Shown: positions 1 to 11,970, counted from the first letter of the stretch. The stretch: 64,000 bases of DNA from Proteles cristata cristata (GCA_017311185.1 JAESUZ010003883.1:1507501-1571500), one strand, 5' to 3'. Numbers and translations are program-made. The notes: a model not told the origin generated them from the sequence alone.

Positions 1-1963
1 AAACATTTTAGTAATATTAATTCTCACAGTCCATTAGCATAGATATCTTTCCATTTTCTGTGTCATCCTTGATTTATTTCATCAAACATTTATAGTTTCA
101 GAGCTCAGATTTTGTTTGTCAATAGATTATCAATTACTGGTATTGCTATAAATACATAGATAGCTCCATGTTAATTATAATTTGGCAGGGTATTTGATGT
201 CTGACCAGCTAGTTTTCTAGTGTCCTGAAAGAGATATCAATATTCCTTTTTAAAACAGCTTTAAATATATTCATTATGTTGATTTTTGAAACAGCTTCAC
301 ATATGCATACATATGCCAAAATTTAGCATCGAGTATACTTTATACTGCAAATTACTACTTCAATGAAGAAATTTAGAAAAGTCTGTTTAATTGCAGACCT
401 AAGTAAGTAAGTAAGTAAATAAATAAATATATTTATCATCCAGACTTACATTTAAAATTTTTAAGCCAAGTCTTGGATTATCCAAATGTATGTAAACATT
501 TGAGGAAAATAATGAAGACATCCTGTTACATGTTTTATCTTATATTTTACCAAGGAATGTGAATGCAATGATCATGTTTTCCTAATTAATTTTATAATGG
601 GAATTAGACTTAATAGCTTTTTTTTATGTTTACATATGATCACTCTTCTGAGATTCTGATTGCTTTCTTAATTCTCTTAAATGGCTATATTTAATATTAT
701 CTAAGTAATATGAGGTGTACATTGAAACTATCTATCTTTTTTCACCATTATCATTAGTAAAGCACAGTTGAATGAATGAGTAGGGTGATAGATTGTTCTT
801 TTCCAAATATAATGCATTATCCATAGATATTAAAGTGTATAGTTTTCTTTATTGGTTTTATGTGGAACTACTTAGGTGAATTATTTTTTTTTACGCAGGA
901 AGTATTTATACAAACTGAAATTAGCCTTTAAGTTATTCTCACTTTGTCATTTTCTTAAATAGAATGCATTATTACTTTAGAATTATTTTATAAAAAGTAT
1001 TGATACTTTGCCAACACTTGAGCAAGTGATTCTCACTAGCATCTCTGATCAACTGTAAGTCCTAGAGGTTTATTATAAAATCAATTTTGCATTCCTGTAT
1101 TTTGAAAATAAATTATTTTTATAGTTTCAACTGCTTTTTTATCCTATATGTTATTGGTATAAGAGGAACTGATGAATTTAAGAATCAGAACACATATTTT
1201 GGGCACATTGCCTTTAATATTTTTTTTCAAAAAGCCAAGAAAACCCTATAATGAATAAAAACAATAGAATATTAAAATGACACAATAAATTAGTCTTGTG
1301 TCTTGTGTCTAGATATTTCTTTATTTGTTACAAATTTGCAACTTAAAATGGTGACAGCCTTTGCATACCACTACACTAAATAATTTGAGTTAAGTTTAAG
1401 TAAAGCAAAAGGGAAAAGAATTGGAGCATCAACTGTTATTTATACTCAAAATCGTACTGTTTTATGTTGGAACGTTTGGTTTTCACAAACACTCAAAATA
1501 TAAATCATTGTTTTGTAATGCGATTATAATAGTCATAATATGCTGATCATGAATACTGGTTTCTACTTGGAGGACAGAAATCCTACTGCCCTAATAGGCC
1601 TATTACAGGATTTTTATGGGGTTTCTGGTTCACTTGTGGTAGATTTGGGTGAAATGGAATATAAATGGCGTTCCCTGAAATCCCTTCAATATAAATATAG
1701 AAATACAATATACATGAGGTAGAAAGCTGCATTGCAGAGATCTTAATCATACTCAGTTTAAGTGAACATCCAGGGCTTGTCCTAACTGAAAGGCTGGCTC
1801 ATAGAAGGAAAATTATAACCACCAAGGTATAACCAGCACACAGTTTTGTGGTCTAAGTGTAGGTACTTGTTCTTGAATGATGAATGATCCAGGACAGATG
1901 GAGCTCATCACAGATCCCTGGGACTTGGATTAGCTGTACACTGACATAGGATACGTATAGGGA

Positions 1964-1965
<2 letters not shown>
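1..1965. other. AT-rich stretch, no gene seen
   Basis: No exon, RNA gene or recognisable transposon is visible. The only local structure is a short (AAGT)n to (AAAT)n run at about 401-429. Frames here are short and of low complexity. I read it as single-copy or very old repeat-derived intergenic or intronic DNA. Confidence 0.6.

Positions 1966-2009
<44 letters not shown>
1966..2009. repeat. (CA)n microsatellite
   Basis: An uninterrupted run of about 22 CA units, seen directly. It lies beside a MER5-like fragment. Its length and purity make it a likely polymorphic marker. Confidence 0.95.
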
Positions 2010-2010
<1 letters not shown>

Positions 2011-2017
2011 TATAAAG

Positions 2018-2180
2018 TTCTCAAACTTTAAAGAATCACCTGTGATACCTTTTAAAAACTTCAATTATCAAGCCCTACCCCCAAAGACTATATAACTGAG
2101 TACCTTTCAAGAGGAGCTCAAAATATGTATCTCTAACAAGCTGGTGTCTACAGACCCATCGCACTTTAAGAAACACTGAT
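2018..2180 (+). mobile_element. MER5-like hAT-Charlie MITE
   Basis: The sequence runs from a TTCTCAAAC-type end through 'agaatcacctg', 'agccctacccccaaag' and 'ttaagaaacactg'. This order matches the short nonautonomous hAT element I know as MER5A, which has near-palindromic ends and a CCCCACCC core. It is heavily diverged and has no coding capacity. The family name is from memory. Confidence 0.55.
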
Positions 2181-2213
2181 TTATGGGAAGCTTCAAAGTC
2201 TTAGGAGGAGTGA

Positions 2214-2456
2214 GGGCCCCTGGGTGACTCAGGCAGTTAAGCTTCCAACTTCAGCTCAGATCATGATCTTGCAACTTTTGAGTTCAAGCTCTGCATCTGG
2301 CTCTGTGCTGACAGTTCAAAGGCTGGATCTTGCTTCAGATTCTGTGTCTCCCTCTCTCTTTCTGCCCCTCCTTTGCTTGCGCTCTCTCTCTCTCTCTCTC
2401 TCTCGCTCTCGCTCTCGCTCTCGCTCTCTCTCAAAAATAAACATTAATTTAAAAAA
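2214..2456 (+). mobile_element. CAN-SINE, older subfamily
   Basis: A tRNA-Lys-derived SINE with head 'ggcccctgggtgactcag', a decayed box B and a GACAGTTCAAAGG segment in place of GACAGCTCAGAGC. It has a long CT/GCTCTC tract (2383-2432) and an AAAAATAAACATT tail. Many substitutions and no clear TSD show an old insertion. The open frame over it is accidental. Confidence 0.9.
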
Positions 2457-2781
2457 CAGCAACACATTAGGATATATTGGGAACTACCAAAAATGTGATC
2501 ACTACACCTAAGTGTGTTTCAGCGTCTTTATGGAACTAGATATGTACACAAGTCAATATTAGTGAGAGGATCTTGTTAATGTCATATACAGGATGTGAGT
2601 TCTATGTGAGATTCCATAATTTGGCAATTAGTAAGTCTGGGATTGCAAGAAGTATCAGGAAAGGGTGAAGAAAAATTCCAAATAGAATAAACTATACATA
2701 GAGAATAAAAAAGATAAGAGTAGACATGACATGTGTAAGGGGTCAAGTCTTGAATATATGCTTGAATAAATTCATTATAGT
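2457..2781. other. Unique spacer between two SINEs
   Basis: Nothing recognisable: AT-rich DNA without repeats, exons or RNA signatures. Confidence 0.5.
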
Positions 2782-2794
2782 AAATTGAACAAAT

Positions 2795-2943
2795 GCGGGA
2801 CGCCTGGGTGGCTAAGTCGGTTAAGCGTCCGACTTTCGCTTAGGTCATGATCTCGCGGTTTGTGGGTTCGAGCCCCGCATCGGGCTCTGTGCTGACTGCC
2901 AGCTTTGTGTCTCCCTCTCTCTGACCCTCCCCTGCTCACGCTG

Positions 2944-2977
<34 letters not shown>

Positions 2978-3012
2978 GCTAGAAATAAATAAAACATTTA
3001 AAAAATTTAAAA
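2795..3012 (+). mobile_element. CAN-SINE, young subfamily
   Basis: The head GGGACGCCTGGGTGGC is followed by intact Pol III-type boxes (box A-like tggctaagtcgg, box B gggttcgagcccc), a GACTGCCAGC block, a CT tract and an AGAAATAAATAAAACATT tail. A 13-bp TSD 'aaattgaacaaat' flanks it at 2782-2794 and 3013-3025. Near-consensus sequence and an intact TSD indicate recent insertion. Part of the usual GCTCAGAGCCTGGAGCC segment is missing. Confidence 0.95.
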
Positions 3013-3091
3013 AAATTGAACAAATACTTGTATTAAGAGAAGCTTCAAGAAGAGTATTCCTGTTGACAGAAAATCTAGCCATCTATCTAAG

Positions 3092-3300
3092 CCAGAGGTT
3101 GGCAGACTTACTGTATGAATATTTTAGGCACTGTGACCCATTTACAGTCTATGTTTCATAGTCTTATGATCTATGTATAGATGTATTTCTTTATAATTCT
3201 TTAAAAATATAACAATATTGTTAGCTCAAGACTGTATAAAACAACAGGCCTAGGGTCAAACTGTAGTTTGTTGATCTTATTTATACAACCTCTGGCTTCT
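3092..3300 (-). mobile_element. MER20-like hAT-Charlie MITE
   Basis: It starts 'ccagaggttggcagactt', passes 'aatattttaggcactgtg' and ends near 'aaactgtagtttgttga'. This is the reverse of the GGTCGGCAAACT...AAAGTTTGCCGACC element of the hAT-Charlie group. It is diverged and noncoding. The family name is from memory; the type of element is clearer than the exact name. Confidence 0.55.
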
Positions 3301-3616
3301 TCCACAAAGGGGTGAACTGAAAGAATAAAATATTTAAAATGTTTAAATGAATAATGAAGAGTTAGCAAAAAAAAAAAAAAAAGATGTATCAGAGCTAAGT
3401 CAGCCAATGTGTCTAATAAAGGAAAACTAAGAAAAAAATATCCAAGTATACTAAAATCAACTAATAGCATTAAGGTACTTGAGCTCAAGAATTTGGTTCC
3501 AGTCTCTTAGATGCCCAGAAAGGCATGGTCAGTTCCACAGGTCTTGTTATTATTGGGGTAATAAAATAGTCTAGTCCCCCTTCCTAATATTCCCTTTTAA
3601 AAACAGTGGCTCACAG

Positions 3617-3824
3617 GGGCGCCTGGGTGACTTAGTCGGTTAAGCGTCCGACTTTCGCTTGGGTCATGATCTCGCGGTTCGTGGGTTCGAGTCCTGCGTC
3701 AGGCTCTGGGCTGACTGCCAGCTCAGAGACTGGAGCCTGTTTCAGTCTGTGACTCCCTCTCTCTCTGACCCTCCCCTGCTCACACTGTCTCTCTCTCTCT
3801 CTCCTAGAAATACACTAAAAAAAA

Positions 3825-3871
<47 letters not shown>

Positions 3872-3874
3872 AAG
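3617..3874 (+). mobile_element. CAN-SINE, young subfamily
   Basis: Head GGGCGCCTGGGTGAC, box B gggttcgagtcc, GACTGCCAGC block and CT tract, ending in an expanded (AAAT)n tail. A 13-bp TSD 'cagtggctcacag' is present at 3604-3616 and 3875-3887. The tail has grown into about 14 AAAT units (3817-3873), a tail-born microsatellite. Confidence 0.95.
3817..3873. repeat. (AAAT)n microsatellite in SINE tail
   Basis: A pure AAAT array seen directly, grown from the A-rich tail of the SINE it belongs to. Likely length-variable. Confidence 0.95.
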
Positions 3875-4154
3875 CAGTGGCTCACAGAGGACTTTGTTGT
3901 CTTCAGTAGTTATATTTGTAAACCAAATATAAATATGGCTTTGAAATCATCTTTTGAGAAAAGCTGATAATGTAACTCTGAATGCCCAAGAAGAAAATTC
4001 TGAAGGTTATTAGTGATTGTAACCGAAATACACAGTCTTTTTAAGGTCCCAGGCTGATTCAAGAAGAAAGCATAAAATACCTTGAAATTTTATGTTATTC
4101 AAATAATTATACACATAGATTTCCCACTTCAATTTACAGGAAATCTTAAATCAT

Positions 4155-4900
4155 TTGTTTTTGTCCAACTACGTAAGAATTACTTATTCCTCTTCAAAAA
4201 CTTGGGAAATAAGAAAACTCATCCATAATCTGCCTACTATGAATAATATCCCTGTTAATATGTTGGTGGATTTCCCTTATTATCTTTTACAAACCTGTAT
4301 GGATATATTTTATGGTCATAACTTACATTATGCAAATATCCCAGCATTTTTTAAATTTCTAGGGTTTTTCCATTTTCAGCCTTTTAAGTGTTGTAATGAA
4401 TACAATGAATAGATCTTCAAAAGTGAAATTGCTATACCAAAGTGTATAGCACTTTTTTAAGGCTATACACTTTTAAGGCTATATGATTTCCAGTTTTTCT
4501 TTTTCAAAATGTTTTCCACACCACCAGCAGTTGCATGAGGGTGCCTATGTATAGAACTTTGCCTCACTAGTCCACTTGTCAGTACTAAGGAGTCACATTG
4601 TTGTAAACTCCTGACAAATGTTGGAAAAAATGAGATCACTTTGCATTTCTATTATTATTAGTGTCAAACAAGCATACATTTTCCTTCTTTTTCTTAGTTA
4701 TGCATATTCTCCTTCATTTATAATTTGCAAGCCTAGTATTTTATCATTTTTTAAAGAATCTTCCATGCTAAGGCTTTTTACCCTGTGTCGTTTTTTCATA
4801 ATACCTCTCTAATAGATGACTCGCTTTTTAAATTATTTTGTTTTGACTTACAAGAAGTTATAACGTTAACATAGTCAAATTACTTTCCTTATCCTTTTAT
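4155..4900 (-). mobile_element. Antisense L1M-type LINE-1 3' fragment
   Basis: Phrases in order such as 'tgaaattgctataccaaag', 'ccaccagcagttgcatgag' and 'catttctattattattagtg' match the reverse complement of the 3' region of old L1M (L1ME/L1MC-like) elements. Small insertions, including a locally duplicated 'cttttaaggctatac' unit near 4450-4480, and many substitutions mark it as ancient. No ORF2 frame is retained. Its edges are approximate. Confidence 0.55.
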
Positions 4901-6780
4901 ATACTAAAGTTTAAACAGTGAAGGCCTTTCCTAGGAAGAAATCAGACTTACCCTGTCTTGTTCCCTACACAACTCACTTTATGGTTTGAATATTCAAAAT
5001 TATCTTTTTGACCCATCATGGTGTGTTTTTTTGTATGTCTTCTATGAAGAACTAAATATTTTGTTTAAAGTATTTGAACAGTTTTCTATATAGTCAAAAA
5101 GTTGCCCTTTCCCGTTAAGATTTTTGGTGTCATAAATAATTGTGCATTACATTTTAAATATGCTTAAATCCTAATATATAATATTAGGATTAAAAAGATC
5201 ATTTGACCTGCCTTCATGGGTATGCTCCTCAATCCACTTTCATTTGCTTTGTAATTAGTGGATCATCTTCCCAGAGTCCAGTTGAATGACGGTCTTGATT
5301 TTTAAATCTTGCAGATTTTTCATTTCCATATCCTTTCTGGGTGTTGGAGTGGGTAATTTGAAGAGGCCCTGTCAGAAACAACTATACAGATAAAAACTTT
5401 TGTAAAAAACTAACCATTCTGTCCTTCAAAAGCAGGCTACTCCTGGTTTGTGACAATGACTCTACATCATTATGGAGAAATGCTCTTATCTTCTTAATGG
5501 CAATGGAATGGGAACATAAAAATCACCTAAAAGTGGTTTCAAGTCATCAAAATGAATTTGTTTGTTTTTAGGCAGTTTAAGGAGAGAGTCATGTTTTGTC
5601 TTGCTTAAAATTATTATCTGTTCTGTGATGATCTTGCTGAATTTGTCTTTCATAATGCTATTAAAATTCAGGTTAAATTCAGGCAGCTAATAATAGGGAT
5701 TCTATGTAAAATTCAAATTTAGTGCAAAAAAGGTTTTTGTGCACAGATTCAAGGATCCAGAAACAGTCATTGAAATGTGTAAACAGAATGTTATTACTAT
5801 TTTGGACGTATTTATATTTTTTTAACTCATGCAGTATTGAATGCAACACACCCCATTATGATTTATTAAATAAGGCACTAAGAACCCAGTAGTTTAAGTA
5901 ATTTATACATATATAGTGATTGTTCTGTCATTTTCAGGAAGCTGACTTCTTTATTTGACATAGATTATAAGGTGATCTTATCTGGATAAGGTCATAGCAA
6001 AATTATGGTTAACAAGATGAGGTTAGATCCCTTGAGCCTTTAAGCAGTGGTAAAAATAATTGTTACTTGAACTTAAGCTTTCTGATGAAACAAGCTATAT
6101 GAGGAGATATTTTTAAATCTTACTTTAAAAACTCTCTTAGAGCTTCATGGTTGACCACTGATTTCTGTGTTCCACAATTTTTCTTCCCAGAGACATGATC
6201 TTAGCACCTACATTTATTCTGATTATTGGTCTTGAGTCTTATGCAAGGAGCTGTGTTTGATTATGATTTTTAAAAGTCCAGTAAAGTTAAAATTACAAAG
6301 ATTCCTGGTAGTCTCTTCAGGATTCCATTTTGCGTATTCCCTCATGAAAGTATTCGAAGCTCATTTGGGCTTTAGGTATCAGTGTCAAATTAAGAACTAG
6401 AAAGATAAAGTCCATATTTGTCTACATTTGGAATATATGAAAATTTGTCTCAATTTACTGAAAAACAAATTCATTTGCAGCAGTTGGAGGACAGGTGCTA
6501 TCTTCTACATGTAAGATTTAGGAAAATTGTTCATTTAATTTTCCTTAACTCCCAAATCTCATCAATCCAACTATGTTGTGAACACTCTGAAGAACCACTT
6601 TATCAAATGAGTGGGAAGTGATTAATTCAGAAGCTGCACAAGATACTCATTCTAGAGAGGTCTAACTAAAATGTAGTCTGTAACACTGTTAGCTATAGGA
6701 GAGAAAAGAAGTCATATCATCCTAGACATATGACTTGAGCCACCTGAGTTGTTTTATATATCCAGAACAGCACCGTTATT

Positions 6781-6783
<3 letters not shown>
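4900..6783. other. AT-rich stretch, no gene seen
   Basis: No exon or mobile element recognised. The only local structure is a perfect 11-bp inverted repeat at 5167-5177/5181-5191 with a 3-nt loop. Confidence 0.5.

Positions 6784-6827
<44 letters not shown>
6784..6827. repeat. (CA)n microsatellite
   Basis: An uninterrupted CA run of about 22 units. Confidence 0.95.
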
Positions 6828-7234
6828 AAAGATTGGGGCTTATGACCCAAACTGAACCAACTGTGGCATCATACCAACCTCATAGATCCCACTGTTTGGT
6901 AATAAACATGTCACCCAAGGTGTGTTAACAAGAATCCTTTCCCAGAGTTTTTCTTTTGATACTAGGCTTTAAAAAAATAAAAGGCCAGAGGTGCCTGTAG
7001 TCCTGCTCCTTAGAGATAACCAGACTGGCAGAGTTAAGCTAACACTCAAAGAGAAGGTGAGAGGCATAGAGAAATTGCAAATGGTGTTTGAGTTCCTAAA
7101 AAATTTAGTACTTTTGGCGGGAGGTTTGTAATTTATGGATAAAAGGAATCTTCCTTTCTAAATCTATTTAAGGAATAACACTGGAAATCCTATCCTCATT
7201 CCTAATATTTAGATCATATTTATTCCTTCAGTAA

Positions 7235-7345
7235 ATTATATAACAATAACAATGGGAAAGTTTATTAATCTCTACTAGGTGTTCTTAACTGTGCTAATCC
7301 TCGTATCACATGAGATAGATGGCTTCTCTCTTTATATGCAGATTT
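7235..7345 (-). mobile_element. Possible MIR fragment
   Basis: 'ctactaggtgttcttaactg', then 'ctaatcctcgtatcacatga', resembles the antisense 3' half of MIR (the LINE-related end with TACTATGTGCCAGGC). It is highly diverged and adjoins an MLT1 LTR. Tentative. Confidence 0.35.
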
Positions 7346-7357
7346 CACATATATGAG

Positions 7358-7725
7358 GTAGAGCGATTGAGTACCTTAAACAACGGAAATTTATTTTCTC
7401 ACAGTTTTGGAAGTTGGAAAGTCCAAGATCAAGGTGCCAGCAGAGTTGGTGTCTCATGAGAGCCTTCTTTTTGGAGTACAGACAGTCACCTTCTCACTGT
7501 GTACACACGTGACCTGTGTATGAAGACCAAGAAATTGAGAAAAAGAGAAAGCATGTTCCCATGTCTTCTCTTATAAGGACACCAGTCCTAACAGATCAGT
7601 GCCCCACCCTTATGACTTCATCTAATCTTTATCACCTCCTCACAGGCCTTATCTCCCCAAATAGTCACATTAAGCTTCCCCATATGAATTTGGGTAGGGA
7701 TACAAAGCATTCAGTTTGTAAAAGC
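7358..7725 (-). mobile_element. MLT1-type (ERVL-MaLR) LTR, antisense
   Basis: The order 'ttaaacaacggaaatttatt', 'cacagttttggaagttgg', 'gtccaagatcaaggtgcc', 'cttataaggacaccagtc' and 'atatgaatttgggtaggg' is the reverse complement of the MLT1 LTR family. It covers almost the whole LTR. No internal retroviral sequence is joined to it, so it is a solo LTR. The 79-codon frame over it is not a gene. Confidence 0.8.
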
Positions 7726-7729
7726 AAAC

Positions 7730-8410
7730 AAACAAAAAACTGTAGGGTGAGATAAATTTAACTATAGAGAAGGTAGGGTGAATCCAAGACTTTACTGGAC
7801 TACATAATTCGTTGAAATAAGGCTAATGATTTTGGTGAGACAAAAATGGATTTTTATGAAATATAAATTTCATGAGGTTCTTTCATCTCTTGTATGTTAC
7901 ATTTTACCTAACTTGGGCTGGGGGAATCACAGAAGACATAATCATGTAAGTGAATATATAGACAAAGAGAAGCAAACAACTCATTAAATTATAGCCAGAC
8001 ATCTAAACTGGCAGCTGGTACATTGGTGAGAAAAATATAAAAGAGCCAAGCCAAAGCACATTCATCTTCTCAGAGAGTTGAATTTAAAAAAGAAGAAAGA
8101 AAGGCTTGTTGCATGATCTTCAGAGCCTATGTTCTGTTAGATTGATGGAGAACTGAGGAATGGTTCTCCTTTTCCTGTGCCTATTTTCAACTGATGAGGA
8201 GAAATACAAGTTTTATGACTGAACATCATAAAATTATGATAATGATGGAATCTATTTCCTGAAACCATATTTCTACAGATATATAATTCTGAAATCAAGA
8301 AGAAAAATTAGCATGTCAGTATCTTTTAATTCAGGGTCATACCTAGACATAATGCAAGATAATTTTAGTCAATGCTAGGAAGACTCTAGAGTTTCCCTGT
8401 CTAGAATGCA
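7730..8410. other. No recognisable feature
   Basis: AT-rich DNA without identifiable repeat, exon or RNA gene. Confidence 0.5.
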
Positions 8411-8414
8411 GCAG

Positions 8415-8596
8415 TACTTAAGTTTTGTTGTACCGTATAATCACTTGGGAGCTGTTAAAAAATACTCAGTGCCTGCTTACCACCCCCAAATCAGTGAAAT
8501 CAGAGTCTCTGGGAATGAGACTTGACTTTTTCAAAAGCTATCAGGATAATTCTACTGTGCAGGAAAACACTAGCCTAAACTTGAGAAGCCATTACC
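8415..8596. mobile_element. MER5-like hAT-Charlie MITE
   Basis: 'taatcacttgggagctgtta', 'accacccccaaatcagtga' and 'agagtctctgggaatgagac', with an end near 'aaacttgagaagccatt', give the order of features of the MER5 element. Orientation is hard to fix because the element is nearly palindromic at its ends. Old and noncoding. Confidence 0.5.
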
Positions 8597-8599
8597 TAA

Positions 8600-9470
8600 T
8601 TTAGCAGCCAGTTAATTTTTTTCATCTGAAATTAGAAAACCTAGCCTGTATTGACTAAGCTATTCTTGTTAGCCAATATTTGGTTGCAGAAATTTCGCAT
8701 AAAGATAGACAAAACTCAATGAAGAACAATCAAGACAAATATCAAGTCAAATAAAGTCAAATATTATTGAGTGGCACCTGAAGATCTAAATCTACAATTG
8801 GGAGAGGGTTTAGGGAAGTGTGATTTCCTGGGATTTAATGAAGATTATGGACATTCAATGTTGAGTTTTGTTTGTAAAGCATACCAGGGCAATAAATCTC
8901 ACTAAGTAGTCTCCCTTGAACAACCAATTGGGGGATATAGTCACAAGGAGCAATAAAGTAGGGAATTCACAGCAGCTTAGAATCCAAATTTCAATCAAGT
9001 TTCCCTTCAGGGACTCAAGTATGTATAAAATAAAGTCTTGTTCTCTCTTGGGCAGATTGGCATTGAAAAAAAAAGGATCACATCCTCGGCCGCCTCTCAG
9101 CATTCTGTCAAATAGGGAGGAATATTTGTTGTTGCCATTTGAAGCGAAAGCCTCCTTTTCCTGTTTCCCAGGCATTCTGAGATTTACATATGATTTCTAT
9201 AATCCTTTAGGAATGATGCTTTGCCATAATCAGCTTCTGTTTCACCCTCAAAAAAGGTAGGCGCAGCAGGATGCTGAAGCGTTCAGATTTTTTTTCTAAG
9301 TAAGCAAGTGAAGCTATTAAAGCCCTCTAAGCAAGTAAGTTTCTTCAAGAGCAGTACTTAAGGAACTTGACTCTCTAGCAAAAAGTAGTTGAAGAAGAAA
9401 AAAGATAGCTAGGAAACCATGGTAAAAAAAGTATTCCAAGGTAGTTGGAACTATCTATCTACACAAATGT
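8600..9470. other. Unique sequence with a small CpG-bearing patch
   Basis: No repeat is recognised. Within it, about 9080-9270 is less AT-rich and carries several CpGs (including 'cctcggccgcctc') in a CpG-poor background. Two overlapping frames of about 110 codons lie here on opposite strands. Neither resembles a known protein or has convincing splice or start context. Confidence 0.45.
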
Positions 9471-9472
9471 GC

Positions 9473-9482
9473 ATACACACAC

Positions 9483-9535
<53 letters not shown>
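9473..9535. repeat. (CA)n microsatellite, imperfect
   Basis: A CA array with an early CG/TT interruption followed by a pure run of about 21 units. It is the longest dinucleotide tract in the first 20 kb. Confidence 0.95.
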
Positions 9536-9536
<1 letters not shown>

Positions 9537-9852
9537 GAGGCTGCAGGATTTTTTTTTTTTTTAAATAAAAATGTAACAGGATGTTGAATTGAAAAGCTTT
9601 TGGGCATCAAGATACAATACAGATGGCCAGCTCCAGCAAGTCCAGGGGTCCCTGAAGGATGGATGGTGTCGGCAGAGAAGGGATGGGAGAGCCCCGAGAA
9701 TCTTTCTAATCACCAGGCAGGCATCTCTGCTTTGACTGGGGCTCAAATTTATTTTATAATTAAGTATTTGGGGGACGGCACAGAAGTGCTATTTGCCTAG
9801 ACAATGATTTCTGATGACAAACTTCTTTGGTATGTAAGAATTTCTCAGAACA

Positions 9853-10066
9853 GGGGCGCCTGGGTGGCGTAGTTGGTTAAGCGTCCGACTTTCGCTTAGG
9901 TCATGGATCTCGCGGTTCATGGGTTCGAGCTCGCCAGGCTCTGTGCTGACTGCCAGCTCAGAGCCTGAGCCTGTTTCAGTCTCTCTCTCTGACCTCCTGC
10001 TCATGCTGTCTCTCTCTCTCTCTCTCTCTCTCCTAGAAATAAATAAAACATTAAAAAAAAAAAAAA
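9853..10066 (+). mobile_element. CAN-SINE, young subfamily, small deletions
   Basis: Head GGGGCGCCTGGGTGGCG and GACTGCCAGC block, with a CCTAGAAATAAATAAAACATT-type tail followed by poly(A). It has lost bases at the GAGCCCCGCGTCGGGC segment and elsewhere. A TSD of about 16 bp (9837-9852 and 10067-10082) differs at two transitions, so the insertion is somewhat older than the other young copies. Confidence 0.93.
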
Positions 10067-10082
10067 AGAATTTCCCAGGACA

Positions 10083-11592
10083 TAGACTTATAGAAGACTC
10101 ATGCATAACCTTTATCACTGGTGATTGAGGTGATTTAGATGCTTATCCTATGGGGAAGAAAGATATCGTTAGCATACAAGACAATGTTTTTAGCATAAAA
10201 AAGGCAAAGTTAGTTCTTTGTGAGTAGAGGTCAATAGCCTGTTTGCTTAAGGGGAAGTATTAAGAAAAACAGGTTTTTCAGGAAACAGGAATGTTTGCTT
10301 CCATAATCACCAAAAGAAGAAATTCTTACAGTAGGCTCCTTCACAGGGTGCGATCAGCATATCAAGGCCAGAATAAGTCACATTGAATACTGATCAACAA
10401 GATGCCTTGGGGGTTGGTGCTCCAAGAAGAAACAATTGGGTGGGGGTGGATATTGGTCGCTATCTGATGGTAAGAGTCTGTGAGACTTACTTTAACCTCA
10501 CAAGGAATTCTTTTTCAACTTATGAGTTCAGAAAATGGCTCCAACAGATGACATTCCAAAAATGGATACAATGTCCAAACAAAAACTTGCCAAAGGCAGG
10601 GACAATAACTTAAATTCTTAAATGCCCTACTCACATAGAGGATATAAGCATGTTGGAAATTAGGCATTTTAAAGAAGATCTCTTTAGAGAGAACTGTTAG
10701 GGTGCTATAGATCCTTCTACTACAACGCCCCACCCACCCAACTTCTACCACTGACAGTCGGAGAAGGTTTCAGCCTTCACCGCAGTCAAAAGAGACGGTA
10801 TAAAGAAGTCTAACTGGAAAATGTGATATATATTTCCTGTAGGTTGAAGAACAGAAGCCTAGTGGCTGATTCATGCCCTTCAACATGAGTAACTGATTTG
10901 ATACTGCTTAGTTAGCTGATTGAAGGAAAGACTGATGCTACATTATGTAATTTGAACTCCCAGTGCTCATAGGGGAAATTATACTGATGTCCTGTGGACT
11001 AGATAGAAGCCACACAGAAAATAGAATATCTCTTGTCTGGGTCATCAATTCTAAGGGCTACATATAGTAACAAACAGATCTCATTAGAAAGTATTCTCCA
11101 GAGAATCTGGAGGTACCACCAGATTCCTAGGGATTGGGGAAGAGTGTAGCAACCAGCTAGAATAGATAGAAATTCTGTGTGATAGGAACACCCATCAAAA
11201 TGCAGGACTAGGAAAAATAAAGAAATAACACTCTTGTTTTTATTTTTCCTTTTCTGCCTTCCTGTGCTTCAAACGTGGACCAGAAACCCCAGTTAGAAAA
11301 CTAAGGGAGCAGAGGTCATAAAATAGATGATCAAAGAATGAGGGGCACAAAATCAACTAAATGTCCCCAGCTATAGATTTCCTACCTCCAAGTAGGAGTA
11401 GAGCAGAAGCCTCAATGTCTAATCAATATCAGAGTTTAAAATTTTAGTAAGCTAGTGATTTTTAAATTACTGAATTAAGAATGTGACCCTAAGTTACTTT
11501 ATTGCTTAAGAATAAACAGAGAAACCATGGGTCCTGTCTAAATTTTATCTGAGAATAAGGGAAAATTAACTCTGCAGAATAAATCTAAAAGG
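10083..11592. other. No recognisable feature
   Basis: Apparently unique intergenic or intronic DNA. No exon, RNA gene or transposon could be supported on either strand. Confidence 0.5.
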
Positions 11593-11681
11593 ATTGTGAG
11601 ACACAAAAAAATATAGTTTTAATTATACTTTATGAGTATTGTAAGACACAAAAAATATAGTTTTAATTGTACTTTATGAGT
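11593..11681. repeat. 45-bp tandem duplication
   Basis: Unit 1 (11593-11637) and unit 2 (11638-11681) both read attgt-agacacaaaaaa-atatagttttaatt-tactttatgagt. They differ by two substitutions and one A in the homopolymer. The duplicate is perfectly abutting. Confidence 0.92.
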
Positions 11682-11834
11682 ATTGCCTATGATATTTAAT
11701 ATTTATACAACTCAAAGTCAATAATTTTATAATTTTTATAACCTGACCAAGAAAGGCACATACTAATAATCACATTTTATGTCTTTGTAGTATTTTATAA
11801 TTTCATGTATATTCATTTATTTGATGCTGTGTAT

Positions 11835-11970
11835 GTTGAGAATAGAACAGAAGTACAGAATAACCTGAAGGTTGGTTAATAAGTCGCATGCCCAAGATAG
11901 TAAGCATGCTGGCGTAGGTTTTGAAGTTAGGACCAGAATCGAGACATATTGTCTATTAATCTTACTCAAG
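11835..11970 (-). mobile_element. MIR fragment, antisense
   Basis: 'ggttaataagtcgcatgccc' followed by 'gtaggttttgaagttaggac' corresponds to the antisense MIR core (GTTAAGTAACTTGCCCAAGG... GGATTTGAACCCAGG). Strongly diverged, as expected for a MIR. Confidence 0.45.

Noticed and set aside
7358..7755. 79-codon frame at 7516-7755
   Set aside because: Lies mostly inside an MLT1 LTR and extends slightly past it, with no coding signature.
9600..9746. More GC-rich patch with short frames on both strands
   Set aside because: Too short, without recognisable homology or splice context. Noted only as unique sequence.
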